Source: Candidatus Peregrinibacteria bacterium Greene0416_19
GTDB taxonomy: Bacteria > Patescibacteriota > Gracilibacteria > Peribacterales > Peribacteraceae
Direction of reading: 5' to 3'
DNA: 49,379 bases
NCBI GenBank assembly: GCA_007375735.1
Contig: VMEW01000010.1
Coordinates: 1-49,379 of the forward strand
Shown: positions 23,516-32,172 of the stretch, piece after piece
How positions within the stretch are numbered: the stretch's first letter is position 1
Layout of the letters: the number at the start of each line of letters is the position of its first letter
Translations under genes and position numbers: made by a program
The notes under the pieces: model-generated
What the model saw: only the letters and a program-made list of their open reading frames with translations
Told to the model about the DNA's origin: nothing
Database searches by the model: none

Positions 23516-24175
23516 TCATGGCAACTTCGGCGGTACATAGGGCAGTACGTCCTTTGGTTGCAATAGAATCGTTTTCTTGCAGACCTTGGTAAGCCCGAAG
23601 GATTGCCCATGCAGTGAGCTTCCGACATACACAACTTCGCCACCGAGTCGCTTACACTCGTCCACGGCGGGTACGAGGTCGGTATCCGAACTGACGAGGT
23701 ACGCCACGTCGTACTTTTTTTCCAAGACGAGCCGTATCATTTCAACTGCCAAAAGAATGTCCACGCCCTTTTCGTGAAACGAACCATCGGGATAGTTGAT
23801 GAGATGTCCGAAGCCGATGGTCACTTTCTGTTGTTGCAGGAAACCGATGAGTCGTTGCTGGTTCGCATACATGGCTTCACTCTTTGCATCACCTTTTACG
23901 CGCCGTACTTTGCCGATGTAGTACCGAATCTCAACGAGCGTATCTGGTGCAATCAAATTCTGGGCGAATCCACGCAAGTCAAAGTCTACTGGTGGCTTTG
24001 TTTCTGCTCCACCCGCAACGGTATTCACGTTCAAGAGCTTTCGTAACTTGTGATACCAGTTGCTTCCATCTACGAAAATGACTGCCCGTTTCAGCGTACT
24101 TCCTAAAACTGCCGTCCCGCCTTGCGGCGAGAGGGCAGTGGGTTTAGCACTATTATTGTACGGTTTCGTGGTCAT
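23516..24175 (-). CDS. NYN-domain (PIN-like, LabA/DUF88) putative ribonuclease
   Basis: 219 aa. The NYN fold is shown by RAVIFVDGSNWYHKL (first acidic site), KGVDILLAVEMIRLVLEKKY and DVAYLVSSDTDLVPAVDECK (further Asp ligands), and GGEVVYVGSS. These proteins are metal-dependent RNases. The start at 24175 is chosen over 24223 because TATTCT lies shortly upstream. The region is less GC-rich than its neighbours and sits next to tRNA-Ile, so it may be acquired. Confidence 0.85.
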   Translation of the reverse strand: MTTKPYNNSAKPTALSPQGGTAVLGSTLKRAVIFVDGSNWYHKLRKLLNVNTVAGGAETKPPVDFDLRGFAQNLIAPDTLVEIRYYIGKVRRVKGDAKSEAMYANQQRLIGFLQQQKVTIGFGHLINYPDGSFHEKGVDILLAVEMIRLVLEKKYDVAYLVSSDTDLVPAVDECKRLGGEVVYVGSSLHGQSFGLTKVCKKTILLQPKDVLPYVPPKLP

Positions 24176-24258
24176 GGAATCAAGGTCAGAATACGCATTT
24201 CTGAAAGAAATGGCATGTTGCAATTATTGGAAGGTATAATTCAATGTCAAATTCACTG

Positions 24259-25860
24259 TCATCTCGACCTCACCCATCCCACAAACTCCTCCACGGTCAT
24301 CGGGAACGGGTAGGACGTCTCCCCAGTCACGATGTGACTCACGGTATTGGACACTGCGTGATAGGCGAATCGGAAGCTGCGCTCGCCCCGGGAACCGCTG
24401 AAGATCACCTCCGAGACGGACGCGGTGTCCGGCCCGGTTGCAGCCACCGTAGTGTGGACGGTCAAGATGGCACCGGCCTGCCGGAGCATATCCCGTGCCA
24501 ACCGTTCCACCTCGGCTGGGACGAGCGTCCCGGCGGAAGGACCGGCAGCCGGTGTCGGAGCAACGTTGCCCGTGACGGTCGCCTGCAGGGGAATGACGTC
24601 GATATGCCGCAACCGTTCTACTGTGAGACGGGCCTTGCGCGACAGTTCCTTCTCGGAGGGCGTTGCGAGGGTCAGGAGTGCTTCGACGTAGCGGCGCGTG
24701 CGCTCGGGATACCCCCCCACCCGGAACCGGTCCACGACGGGAACGACGGCGGAGAGGAGTACCTCCGTGAACGCTGCGGGAGATTGCAGCCTGCTGATGA
24801 ACGCCTGCGCTTCCGCCATCCAGCGATCGAAGACGGTGTCTGGCAGGGCATCCTGCCCCGTATCGGCCAGCGGGAACGTCAGCAGCCGCAACGCCAGGAG
24901 GTCATTGCCGGCATCACTGCGGGCCGGAAGCACCCAGGATGCCTCCACGGTCTGCGGATGGAAGGAGGTGAGGAGCCACAGACCCGGATCGTCGACCAAG
25001 CTCGGCAGCAGCGTCATGGCAAGGCTGGGCGGTACCGGTCGCGCGAGCAAGGCTCCGAGGAGAGTATGCGAGCCTGCGGGTTGCAGGAGCGTATAGCGGA
25101 TCACTGCTGGATCTCTCACCAGCGCCGATGCTCTTCCTGCGTCCCCGTCCTCGAGCGCCGAGAGCAGAGCGTGTGCCCTCCCCGCACCCCGGCTCGCCTC
25201 CGCGCGCGCCTGTGCGGGGGGGAGACGGAACAGGGAAGCGAGCATCTGGATACGTTCGAGTCGGCTGCGCTCCATCTCCCTCTGCGGCATGGCGTCCAGC
25301 AGCGACGCCGCCTGGGCGCGCTCGCGGTGGATGAAATCTGACGGGACGGGGGCAACGGCGCGGGAGGAAGACCATGCCTCCCATCCATCTGCAAGAGCGA
25401 CCGGCGGGGTTCCGGAGCGCCACTGCATCCCGACCGGCACCACCAGATGCTGCCCGTTGATCGTGAGCAGCAGCGGTGTCGTGGCTGCCACCACCGTCAC
25501 GCGCTCACCAAGCACGGTCAGGTGCGCCGCGCCTCCGATGCCCCGGATGGATACTCCCGGCGCCTCCAGCCGCAGGAAACCGCGTGCGGCCGCGAGCACG
25601 CTCCCCTGCCGGATGAAGGCCGTGCCATCGCGCAGCAGCAGGCTATCGGTGCCGGGCAGAGCGTCCAGCCTGCTGCCACGGGAAACCTCCAGTCGGTAGG
25701 CTCCGTCCGGCACTATGCCGGTCTGGAGGAGCGAATGCGGCTCCGGTGCCGATGCCGCAGACCGACGATCACCCTGGACGACAGAGAGCGACACGAAGGC
25801 CAGGAAGAGCGGCAGAACCACCAGGTGGCGATGCCGGTGAGTCGGTGTCGGTGTGGACAT
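24259..25860 (-). CDS. FecR-like secreted/anchored protein
   Basis: 533 aa. An N-terminal membrane/signal segment (HLVVLPLFLAFVSLSVVQG) is followed by a beta-rich FecR-like region, residues about 50-150, with LLRDGTAFIRQGSVLAAARG, SIRGIGGAAHLTVLGERVTV and VPVGMQWRSG. The remaining 380 residues are helical and Ala/Leu-rich without recognised domain, ending in a small globular part (SYPFPMTVEEFVGWV). It is probably located outside the membrane. TATAAT (25877-25872) lies 11 nt before the ATG. It is divergent from ruvC. Confidence 0.7.
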   Translation of the reverse strand: MSTPTPTHRHRHLVVLPLFLAFVSLSVVQGDRRSAASAPEPHSLLQTGIVPDGAYRLEVSRGSRLDALPGTDSLLLRDGTAFIRQGSVLAAARGFLRLEAPGVSIRGIGGAAHLTVLGERVTVVAATTPLLLTINGQHLVVPVGMQWRSGTPPVALADGWEAWSSSRAVAPVPSDFIHRERAQAASLLDAMPQREMERSRLERIQMLASLFRLPPAQARAEASRGAGRAHALLSALEDGDAGRASALVRDPAVIRYTLLQPAGSHTLLGALLARPVPPSLAMTLLPSLVDDPGLWLLTSFHPQTVEASWVLPARSDAGNDLLALRLLTFPLADTGQDALPDTVFDRWMAEAQAFISRLQSPAAFTEVLLSAVVPVVDRFRVGGYPERTRRYVEALLTLATPSEKELSRKARLTVERLRHIDVIPLQATVTGNVAPTPAAGPSAGTLVPAEVERLARDMLRQAGAILTVHTTVAATGPDTASVSEVIFSGSRGERSFRFAYHAVSNTVSHIVTGETSYPFPMTVEEFVGWVRSR

Positions 25861-25910
25861 GAAATCTATTTATTATAGCAGAAATAGAGCGTTTTCTCTA
25901 CTCTGGTTCC

Positions 25911-26405
25911 ATGCGGATCATCGGCATCGACCCCGGCCTGGCGACCATCGGCATCGGCATCATCGATGTCGGCACGTCCATGGACGACGTACAGGTAGTG
26001 GAGTGGCTGACGATCGAGACGAAAGCCGGCATGGACCTCCCCCTCCGTCTGCAGGAATTGCACGCGGACCTCACCGGACTGATCGGGGAGACGGGTCCGG
26101 AAGTGGCCGTGGTGGAACGGCTGTTCTTCGGCACCAATGAGCGGACGGCCTTGGATGTGGCTCATGCGCGGGGCGTGATTCTCCTGGCGTTGTCACAGGC
26201 AGGTATGCCTGTGCTAGAACCGACGCCGATGCAGCTGAAACTCGCCATAACCGGCGACGGGAAGGCGGACAAGCGGCAGATGCAGGATATGGTGGCCAGG
26301 ATGCTGCAGCTCGCCGAGATGCCGTCACCGGATGACGCAGCGGATGGATTGGCACTGGCAGTGTACGGAGCCTTGCATCGGTCAACACTTCTTGCGGCCG
26401 GATAG
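25911..26405 (+). CDS. ruvC: Holliday junction resolvase RuvC
   Basis: 164 aa; cuts Holliday junctions in recombination with RuvAB. The acidic catalytic residues are D7 (IIGIDPGLATIG), E69 (VAVVERLFFG) and D142/D145 (SPDDAADGLALA). TACTCT lies 6 nt before the ATG, so leaderless. ruvA and ruvB are not in the window. Confidence 0.96.
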   Translation: MRIIGIDPGLATIGIGIIDVGTSMDDVQVVEWLTIETKAGMDLPLRLQELHADLTGLIGETGPEVAVVERLFFGTNERTALDVAHARGVILLALSQAGMPVLEPTPMQLKLAITGDGKADKRQMQDMVARMLQLAEMPSPDDAADGLALAVYGALHRSTLLAAG

Positions 26406-26416
26406 AATCGAGATTG

Positions 26417-26998
26417 CTACCCGGGAACCTCATCCCTCCTGCCCCTGGGCTTCGCTATGAAGGGCCGGAGGGTGGCAACTTCTTTCTTCCGGACCGCGCT
26501 GTCGACTTTATCGAGGTAATGCTTCAGATCCGATGCGTAGCGGAGCGAGGGGAAACACGCCTCTACATGGGCATCCGGCGTGCCGTGACGGATGCAGAGC
26601 GGCCGCGAGGCGAAGAGGAGATCGAACGCGTTCCGGCGCCCCACGTGGCTCTCCTGGTACTGGTTCCACTTGATGGTCGGCGAGCGCTTGAGGAAGAGAC
26701 CGGGGTAGGAGGTCATCAGAATCCGCTCGGTGGTGACGCGGAACGACGAATGCCTCCACAGCCGAATGCGGAGGATGAGCACGATGACGTAGGCGATCAG
26801 CAGCAGGAGCCCGTACACCCAGAGCGCCACGTTCCAGCCGTTCATCGCCGCGATCACGAACAGGATGACGGAGAGGCCGATGCCACCGATCAGGGCATCG
26901 AACACTCCCTGCAACAGACTGAGGCACAGGTTCCCGGCAGAGGGCCGGATCGTGCACAGCAACGTCTCCCCCTCATGCAGGAATCGCCGATCGTCCAT
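26417..26998 (-). CDS. bPH-domain membrane protein
   Basis: 193 aa. Two central membrane helices (ALIGGIGLSVILFVIAAM and VALWVYGLLLLIAYVIVLIL) are followed by a bacterial PH-like domain beginning FRVTTERILMTSYPGLF and containing WNQYQESHVGRRNAFDLLF. Function unknown. Its start overlaps the end of recF by 26 nt, and a TACAAT 6 nt before the ATG lies inside recF, so it may be both co-transcribed and separately expressed. Confidence 0.78.
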   Translation of the reverse strand: MDDRRFLHEGETLLCTIRPSAGNLCLSLLQGVFDALIGGIGLSVILFVIAAMNGWNVALWVYGLLLLIAYVIVLILRIRLWRHSSFRVTTERILMTSYPGLFLKRSPTIKWNQYQESHVGRRNAFDLLFASRPLCIRHGTPDAHVEACFPSLRYASDLKHYLDKVDSAVRKKEVATLRPFIAKPRGRRDEVPG

Positions 26999-28100
26999 GG
27001 CGCGATTGTACCACCTGGCCCTCCTCCACCGTCCACACCATCGCGCCCGGCACTTCAGGAAGAACCTGCGTGGCGGTCATCAAGATCTGATAGTCACTGA
27101 AGGATTGCAACACGCTCTCCTGATGAGCGACATCGAGTTCCGAGAGGATGTCGTCGAGGAGGATGACCGGCCGCTCCCCCCGCCGGATCTGCAGATAGGA
27201 AGTCTCCAGAAACAGCAGGGCCAGCACGGCGATGCGCTGCTGTCCGCGGGAGGCGAAGGTGGCGAGGTTGTGGCCGTCGATCTCCAGGAACCAATCGTCG
27301 CGGTGCGGGCCGACGGTGGTCGATTGCAACAGGATGTCCCGGCTGCGGTGGTGCTCCAGGAGTGCCGTGAGCTCCCGCTCGAGCGCCGTCTCATCCGTCT
27401 CCGTGCCGTGCCGCTCGTAGCGGAGGAATGCCTCCTGCCAGGGCTCTCCCAGCCGTCGTAATTCCTCGATCAGGGACAGGTTGAATGTACCGACAAGCTC
27501 CAGCCGGGCGACGGTCACCGCAGCCCCGATGCGGGCCAGCTCCTGATCCCACGGCGCCAGCGCCGTCTCTCCGGCTGCTCCCGTCGCCACCTGCTTGAGC
27601 AGAGCGTTCCGCTGCTTGAGCACCCGCTGGTAGTCCAGGAGCGCACGGAAGCATGACGGCAGCACCTGGCACAAGATCTGATCGATGAACCGGCGGCGTT
27701 CGGCGGGCGCCCCGCGGAAGAGCTCCAGATCCTGCGGCAGGAATGTGGCCGTGGGCAGCGTTCCCACCAGGTCCGCGACGGACATGCGCACATCGTTCAG
27801 AAAGCAAGCCTTCTCCCGGCGCGGGGCCGCCTGGCTCACCACCTCCAGTGTCTTCGTCTCGCCGGCATCGGTCTCCGCCGTCCCCCGGACACGGTAGAAC
27901 TCCCTCCCCCACTGCCGCAGATCATCCTCCTCGTGACCCAGGACGGACTTGCTGAGGGAGAGCACCGAGACCGCCTCCAGCAAATTCGTCTTCCCTCCCC
28001 CGTTCCGCCCTGCGAAGAGATGCAGATCGGCCCCCGTGAGATCGAGCGACTCCTGGCGGTAGTTCCGGAACTGCTCGAGGTGGAGGGAGAGGAGGCGCAT
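26973..28100 (-). CDS. recF: DNA replication and repair protein RecF
   Basis: 375 aa SMC-like ATPase that loads RecA at gaps. LHLEQFRNYRQESLDL is the N-terminal hallmark, GRNGGGKTNLLEAVS is Walker A (residues about 33-47), and VILLDDILSELD carries the Walker B/D-loop. Length is normal. It does not sit beside dnaA/dnaN here. The bPH gene overlaps its end. Confidence 0.96.
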   Translation of the reverse strand: MRLLSLHLEQFRNYRQESLDLTGADLHLFAGRNGGGKTNLLEAVSVLSLSKSVLGHEEDDLRQWGREFYRVRGTAETDAGETKTLEVVSQAAPRREKACFLNDVRMSVADLVGTLPTATFLPQDLELFRGAPAERRRFIDQILCQVLPSCFRALLDYQRVLKQRNALLKQVATGAAGETALAPWDQELARIGAAVTVARLELVGTFNLSLIEELRRLGEPWQEAFLRYERHGTETDETALERELTALLEHHRSRDILLQSTTVGPHRDDWFLEIDGHNLATFASRGQQRIAVLALLFLETSYLQIRRGERPVILLDDILSELDVAHQESVLQSFSDYQILMTATQVLPEVPGAMVWTVEEGQVVQSRHGRSAIPA

Positions 28101-28139
28101 GACGGAGGAGTGAGGATTCCCTTTTTTTCCTTGTGGAGC

Positions 28140-28163
28140 GCGCTCCTCGGTATCGTCGGAATC
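28140..28163. repeat. GATACCGAGGA-type repeat (half copy)
   Basis: CTCCTCGGTATCGTCGGAAT matches the right arm of the repeats at 18341-18425 and 48248-48329. GGATTCC near 28114 may pair with the following GGAATCC. It lies between the Nudix gene and recF. Confidence 0.6.
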
Positions 28164-28664
28164 CTACCGGGTTGGACGTTTCGCTTCCACCAGCTTCACG
28201 GCTTCTTCAAAGAGTCCCCGTACCAGATCAAGGTATTCCTTCCGCTTGATGTACCCTGCGAGCCGGCCGGCATCCACCCAGGCGTAGGAATCAATCTCTC
28301 TGCCATCCACCTGGATGCGGACATCCGTCGGCGCAAGCGCGAAGATGTACTCGATCCGCTGCCCGCAGACGTTATCGGGCCGGAAGCTGCGGAAGGACGT
28401 CGGAAAGTCGTACTGGTAGACACACTCGCTCTTCCCGATGACTGCGCCTTCCAAGCCCGCCTCCTCCTTCAGTTCCCGCAGCGCCGCCTGTTCAACCGTC
28501 TCCACCCCCTCTACCCCCCCCTGCGGCAGCTGCCAGGCATCTTTTTTGCGTGGCTTATGGAGGAGGAGCAACTCGTACGCCATCGCACATTCGTCCGGTC
28601 CGCATGCATGGGCAGGACGAAGAACCAGAACGGAGGCGGCCCTTCTATACACATCTTTTTCCAC
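28164..28664 (-). CDS. Nudix hydrolase
   Basis: 166 aa. The Nudix box is GGVEGVETVEQAALRELKEE followed by AGLE (consensus GX5EX7REUXEEXGU). The fold starts RAASVLVLRP and WQLPQGGVEG resembles RppH/Ap4A hydrolases, which remove diphosphate from mRNA 5' ends or dinucleoside polyphosphates. Given leaderless transcripts, an RNA 5'-end role is possible but not shown. The GTG start at 28664 has TACAAT exactly 6 nt upstream. Located upstream of recF. Confidence 0.9.
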   Translation of the reverse strand: MEKDVYRRAASVLVLRPAHACGPDECAMAYELLLLHKPRKKDAWQLPQGGVEGVETVEQAALRELKEEAGLEGAVIGKSECVYQYDFPTSFRSFRPDNVCGQRIEYIFALAPTDVRIQVDGREIDSYAWVDAGRLAGYIKRKEYLDLVRGLFEEAVKLVEAKRPTR

Positions 28665-28732
28665 ACGCCGATTGTACCGGACTTTGGACAGCAGGAAGCG
28701 CTTCCCGTTGTCCTGGTCATAGATTCTCTGTC

Positions 28733-28921
28733 CTATGCGGAGTGTCGCTCCTCCTTCATCTTCATCGGCTTGCGCACCCGACAGACCGAACAGTACTTCT
28801 CCACCTTGAATTCCTTCCAGCCGATTCCCTTCTTATTTTGCCTGTGCAGGCGGATAGTGCCGACTCTGTTGCCGGACTCCGAGCAGAACAGGGCGAAGAC
28901 GGTGCGCTTTCCACGGGGCAT
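28733..28921 (-). CDS. rpmG: 50S ribosomal protein L33
   Basis: 62 aa. Core RVGTIRLHRQNKKGIGWKEF followed by KVEKYCSVCRVRKPMKMKE fits the L33 fold. A CxxC pair (CSVC) near the C-terminus and a single Cys earlier suggest a partial zinc ribbon. TACGCT or TAAAGT lies just upstream of the ATG. It follows the EamA-family gene with a 12-nt gap. Confidence 0.78.
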   Translation of the reverse strand: MPRGKRTVFALFCSESGNRVGTIRLHRQNKKGIGWKEFKVEKYCSVCRVRKPMKMKEERHSA

Positions 28922-28933
28922 AGCCAGCGTACT

Positions 28934-29827
28934 TTACTTCTGAAGCGCAAGGAGCGCAAGGCCCCCGAATACGAGAGTGAAACCCATGAGTTTCATGGAG
29001 AAAGAGCGGGAATTCACCAGTTCGCGGGGAGCGAAGCGTGGCAGGAATGCATGGGCGGTCCACGCCAGGAGGAGCACGAAAAACGGTTGCACGTTCCCAA
29101 CGATTGACACGAGAGAAACTTGCCCCACGGCAAATGCGGCGGTCGTGAGGAGCGTCGCTGTGAGGAACAGAAGAACGACGCATCCATTGAGCATGTGGAA
29201 CGAGAAACCGGCACGCGGCACATAGGCGCGAAGGCGCGATTGCAATGGCGTATGGACAAGCGGGAAGAGGAAAGACGTGACTTCCCTCCCGAGGAGTGGC
29301 CAGAGGGAAACGGCGAAAACGGTCTGTCCGGCTTCGAGAGCGAGTTTCTGCACGAAGTAGAACGGCAGGTAGAGTACGGCCAACAGAGGCAAGAGTAGGA
29401 GGCTGCGGGCGGATCCGAGCTTCCGATGCCACAGAGAGAGAAGGAGGACGCCGAGAACGATGCCGATGGCGCCCGCGCTCTGCGAACCGGACCATCGTTC
29501 TCCCAGAACGAGGAACCCGCCGACACTGAGGAAAACTGAAAGGATCGCCCATGCGATGTTCGTCACGGAGACGTCGATCAAATCGAGCGCCCGAAAGAAG
29601 ACGAGATCCCCCGCGTAGGCGATGACCCCGACGCCGACGAGCAGGGGAATCCAGGGAGATTGCGGATGAAAGATCGCGAGGAGAAGCAGGAGAATGGGCA
29701 CACTGAAGATGCTCTGGCTCCACATCAGAACGACAGGATGCTTGTGGTAGTGATGGACCAACACGGAGTCGAGAACGTTGATGCCCGCCCAACAACAGAC
29801 AGCCGCGATTTCAAACCAGAACCACAT
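28934..29827 (-). CDS. EamA/DMT-family transporter
   Basis: 297 aa with about ten membrane helices in two halves, as in the drug/metabolite transporter superfamily. The first half ends SVTNIAWAILSVFLSVGGFLVLGER, the typical EamA closing motif. The second half has GQVSLVSIVGNVQPFFVLLL. It probably exports or imports a metabolite. The ATG lies 3 nt after the trxB stop, so the two are co-transcribed. Confidence 0.82.
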   Translation of the reverse strand: MWFWFEIAAVCCWAGINVLDSVLVHHYHKHPVVLMWSQSIFSVPILLLLLAIFHPQSPWIPLLVGVGVIAYAGDLVFFRALDLIDVSVTNIAWAILSVFLSVGGFLVLGERWSGSQSAGAIGIVLGVLLLSLWHRKLGSARSLLLLPLLAVLYLPFYFVQKLALEAGQTVFAVSLWPLLGREVTSFLFPLVHTPLQSRLRAYVPRAGFSFHMLNGCVVLLFLTATLLTTAAFAVGQVSLVSIVGNVQPFFVLLLAWTAHAFLPRFAPRELVNSRSFSMKLMGFTLVFGGLALLALQK

Positions 29828-29830
29828 GCG

Positions 29831-30820
29831 TCAAGAGCCGGCGCTCATGTACCCCTCCGCTCCCACCGTGCTGAGATAATTGAACACCCCATTCGCCGCC
29901 ACGGCCCCCTCCCCCGCCGCTGTGGTGAATTGGGCGAAGTAATTGCTCTCGTTCGTGTTGTCGCCGGCGGCGAAGACGCCGGGGATGTTCGTGTGCTGGT
30001 CCGGGGTGACCTTCAGGAAGCCGCGGCTGTCGAGCTCGCACCCGAGCTGCTGCGCCAGTTCGACGGAAGGAATCGAACCGATCTCGATGAAGACGCCGTC
30101 AACCTTGATCATGTCGGAACCAGGATTGGTTGGATCAAGCGGCTGATCGAGCTTGATGCCCGTCACCTTCCCTTCGCCCAAAATCTCCTGGAGATTCCGC
30201 TCGAGCACGAACACGACGTTGTCTCGAGCATTCACCCGATCCACCCAGTACGGCTCCGCGCGGAACTCTTTCCTCCGGTGGACCAGGTACACCTTCTTCG
30301 CCACCTGGGCCGCGATGGCGGCACCCTCGACGGCCGAGTCCCCTCCCCCGATGACGGCAACGTCCTTGCCCTTGTAGAAGAACGCATCGCAGGTCGCGCA
30401 GTACGTGACTCCCTTGCCGGAGAATTCCTTCTCCCCCGGCACCCCGAGTTTGCGCTTGCTGGAGCCGGTCGCAAGAATAACGGTCTTCCCCTCGGCAGTT
30501 TCTCCGTTCTCAAACGTAATGATAAATCCCTTACCCTTGCCCCCTGCCCTGAGCGACATCGAAGGGTTGCCCTCGACCTCGGTGACCTTCGCGATCTTGT
30601 GGGTCACCTCCTCGAAACTCATCGCGTGCTTCTTGAAGTTCTCCATCAAATCCGGACCCTTGATGTCGATGATGCCGGGCCAGTTGCCAACTTCTGCCGC
30701 AGTGAGCCCCATACCCCCGTCCTCCGCGCCGACGATGAGGGTTGTGAGCTTGTAGCGTGCGGTGTAGATGGCCGCCGTGTAGCCGGCACAGCCGAGGCCG
30801 ATGATGATGACGTCGAACAT
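29831..30820 (-). CDS. trxB: Thioredoxin reductase
   Basis: 329 aa FAD/NADPH flavoprotein. GLGCAGYTAAIYTAR is the FAD site (Cys in place of the usual Pro), CATCDAFFYKGKDVAVIGGG has the redox CATC (141-144) and the NADPH dinucleotide fold, and GVFAAGDNTNE is the C-terminal FAD motif. Residues about 85-97 (NPSMSLRAGGKGK) come from an inserted CCCTGAGC-N4-TCGAAGGG palindrome and have no counterpart in the family. The start at 30820 has TAAGAT 7 nt upstream. It follows gdhA by 13 nt. Confidence 0.94.
   Translation of the reverse strand: MFDVIIIGLGCAGYTAAIYTARYKLTTLIVGAEDGGMGLTAAEVGNWPGIIDIKGPDLMENFKKHAMSFEEVTHKIAKVTEVEGNPSMSLRAGGKGKGFIITFENGETAEGKTVILATGSSKRKLGVPGEKEFSGKGVTYCATCDAFFYKGKDVAVIGGGDSAVEGAAIAAQVAKKVYLVHRRKEFRAEPYWVDRVNARDNVVFVLERNLQEILGEGKVTGIKLDQPLDPTNPGSDMIKVDGVFIEIGSIPSVELAQQLGCELDSRGFLKVTPDQHTNIPGVFAAGDNTNESNYFAQFTTAAGEGAVAANGVFNYLSTVGAEGYMSAGS
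30547..30566. repeat. 20-bp palindrome inside trxB
   Basis: CCCTGAGCGACATCGAAGGG, same 8-bp arms as the ftsZ copy with different centre. It is read in frame in the minus-strand trxB gene as part of a surface loop. Confidence 0.75.
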
Positions 30821-30833
30821 CGCCTGAATCTTA

Positions 30834-32120
30834 TCACACCCACCCCCGCACCCGCATCGCCTCCACGATCCTCCGCACGCCGACAATGAAGGCCGCCTGG
30901 CGGAAGGTGACCTTACCGCGGTGCACCTCGCGGCGGACATCCTTGTAGGCCGTGAGCATCACGCGCCTGAGCTCGCGATCCACCCGCTCGGCCGTCCACT
31001 GCTCGCCGGACCGCCCCTGCACCCACTCGAAGTAACTGACCGTGACCCCGCCGGCATTGGCAAGCACGTCGGGGATGACCTTCACGCGGCGCTTCCGGAG
31101 GATCGCGTCCGCTTCCGGGGTCGTGGGACCGTTGGCAAGCTCGAGGATGTAGCGTGCTTTGATCTTCGCTGCATTCTTATTCGTAATCACAGTATCGAGC
31201 GCGGCGGGGATGAGGATGTCGCAGGGGAGCTCCAGCAGTTCCTCGTTACTCACATGCCGGACACCATCCATCTTCATCTTCCCGATATCGCACACCGATC
31301 CCTCGCAGTACTCCCCTGTCACCGATCCGGTCCGCTTCTTGTACTTTTCGATGCGCACGGGATCCACCCCCTCCGGCGAGTAGATGCCACCTTGTGAATC
31401 CGAGACGGCAACCACCGTGAAGCCGGCATCGTGCAGGAAGTGCGCCATGTTCGACCCCGCATTGCCGAAGCCCTGAATGACCACGCGCAGGTGTTCCGGA
31501 TCGAGCGCCTCCCCCTCCACCAGCTCCTCCAGGAGGAAGAAGGCGCCGCGGGCGGTGGCCGTGTCCCGTCCCTGCGATCCGCCATAGCCGATCGGCTTGC
31601 CAGTGATCATCGCCGGCGCGTAGGTGCCGGTCACCTTCTCATACTCGTCGCGCATCCAGGCCATGATGCCCGGATTGGTATTCACGTCCGGCGCCGGGAT
31701 GTCGATGTCCGCGCCCAGATATGCGGAAAACGCCCGGGCGTACGCGCGGGAGATCGCTTGGATTTCCTTCTTGCTGACTTTTTTCGGATCGAAGGCAATC
31801 CCCCCCTTGGCGCCACCCATGGGGATACCTACCACCGCCGTTTTGATGGCCATGAGTGCTGCCAGCGCCTTCACTTCGTCCTCGTCGGCCAGCGGGTGGT
31901 AACGGATGCCGCCCTTGTACGGGCCGCGGGCGTTATTGAACTGCACCCTGTAGGCCGGGAACGTCGCCCGCTTGCCGTCATCCATCGTAACCGAGATATC
32001 CTTCTGATGAATCCGCTGTGGCTGATTGAGTAGTTCGCACTCGGGCTTGGAGAGCTTGAGCACATCCATCGTGGCTCGGAGGTTCCTCTGGAAACGGAGG
32101 TAGGGGGTGTCTTTGGGCAT
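30834..32120 (-). CDS. gdhA: Glutamate dehydrogenase (Glu/Leu/Phe/Val family)
   Basis: 428 aa; interconverts glutamate with 2-oxoglutarate and ammonia using NAD(P). GPYKGGIRYHPLADEDEVKA and PMGGAKGGIAFDP contain the catalytic lysines, and VVIQGFGNAGSNMAHFL is the dinucleotide-binding fold. The true start is ATG 32120 with a consensus TATAAT 6 nt upstream, not 32216. It provides glutamate for amino-acid synthesis and for the murD2/murL step. Co-transcription with trxB is possible. Confidence 0.96.
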   Translation of the reverse strand: MPKDTPYLRFQRNLRATMDVLKLSKPECELLNQPQRIHQKDISVTMDDGKRATFPAYRVQFNNARGPYKGGIRYHPLADEDEVKALAALMAIKTAVVGIPMGGAKGGIAFDPKKVSKKEIQAISRAYARAFSAYLGADIDIPAPDVNTNPGIMAWMRDEYEKVTGTYAPAMITGKPIGYGGSQGRDTATARGAFFLLEELVEGEALDPEHLRVVIQGFGNAGSNMAHFLHDAGFTVVAVSDSQGGIYSPEGVDPVRIEKYKKRTGSVTGEYCEGSVCDIGKMKMDGVRHVSNEELLELPCDILIPAALDTVITNKNAAKIKARYILELANGPTTPEADAILRKRRVKVIPDVLANAGGVTVSYFEWVQGRSGEQWTAERVDRELRRVMLTAYKDVRREVHRGKVTFRQAAFIVGVRRIVEAMRVRGWV

Positions 32121-32172
32121 GGTTGGATTATATACCTGGTTAGCAGGAGCTCGAGTTCCCGGCTGTGGGAAA

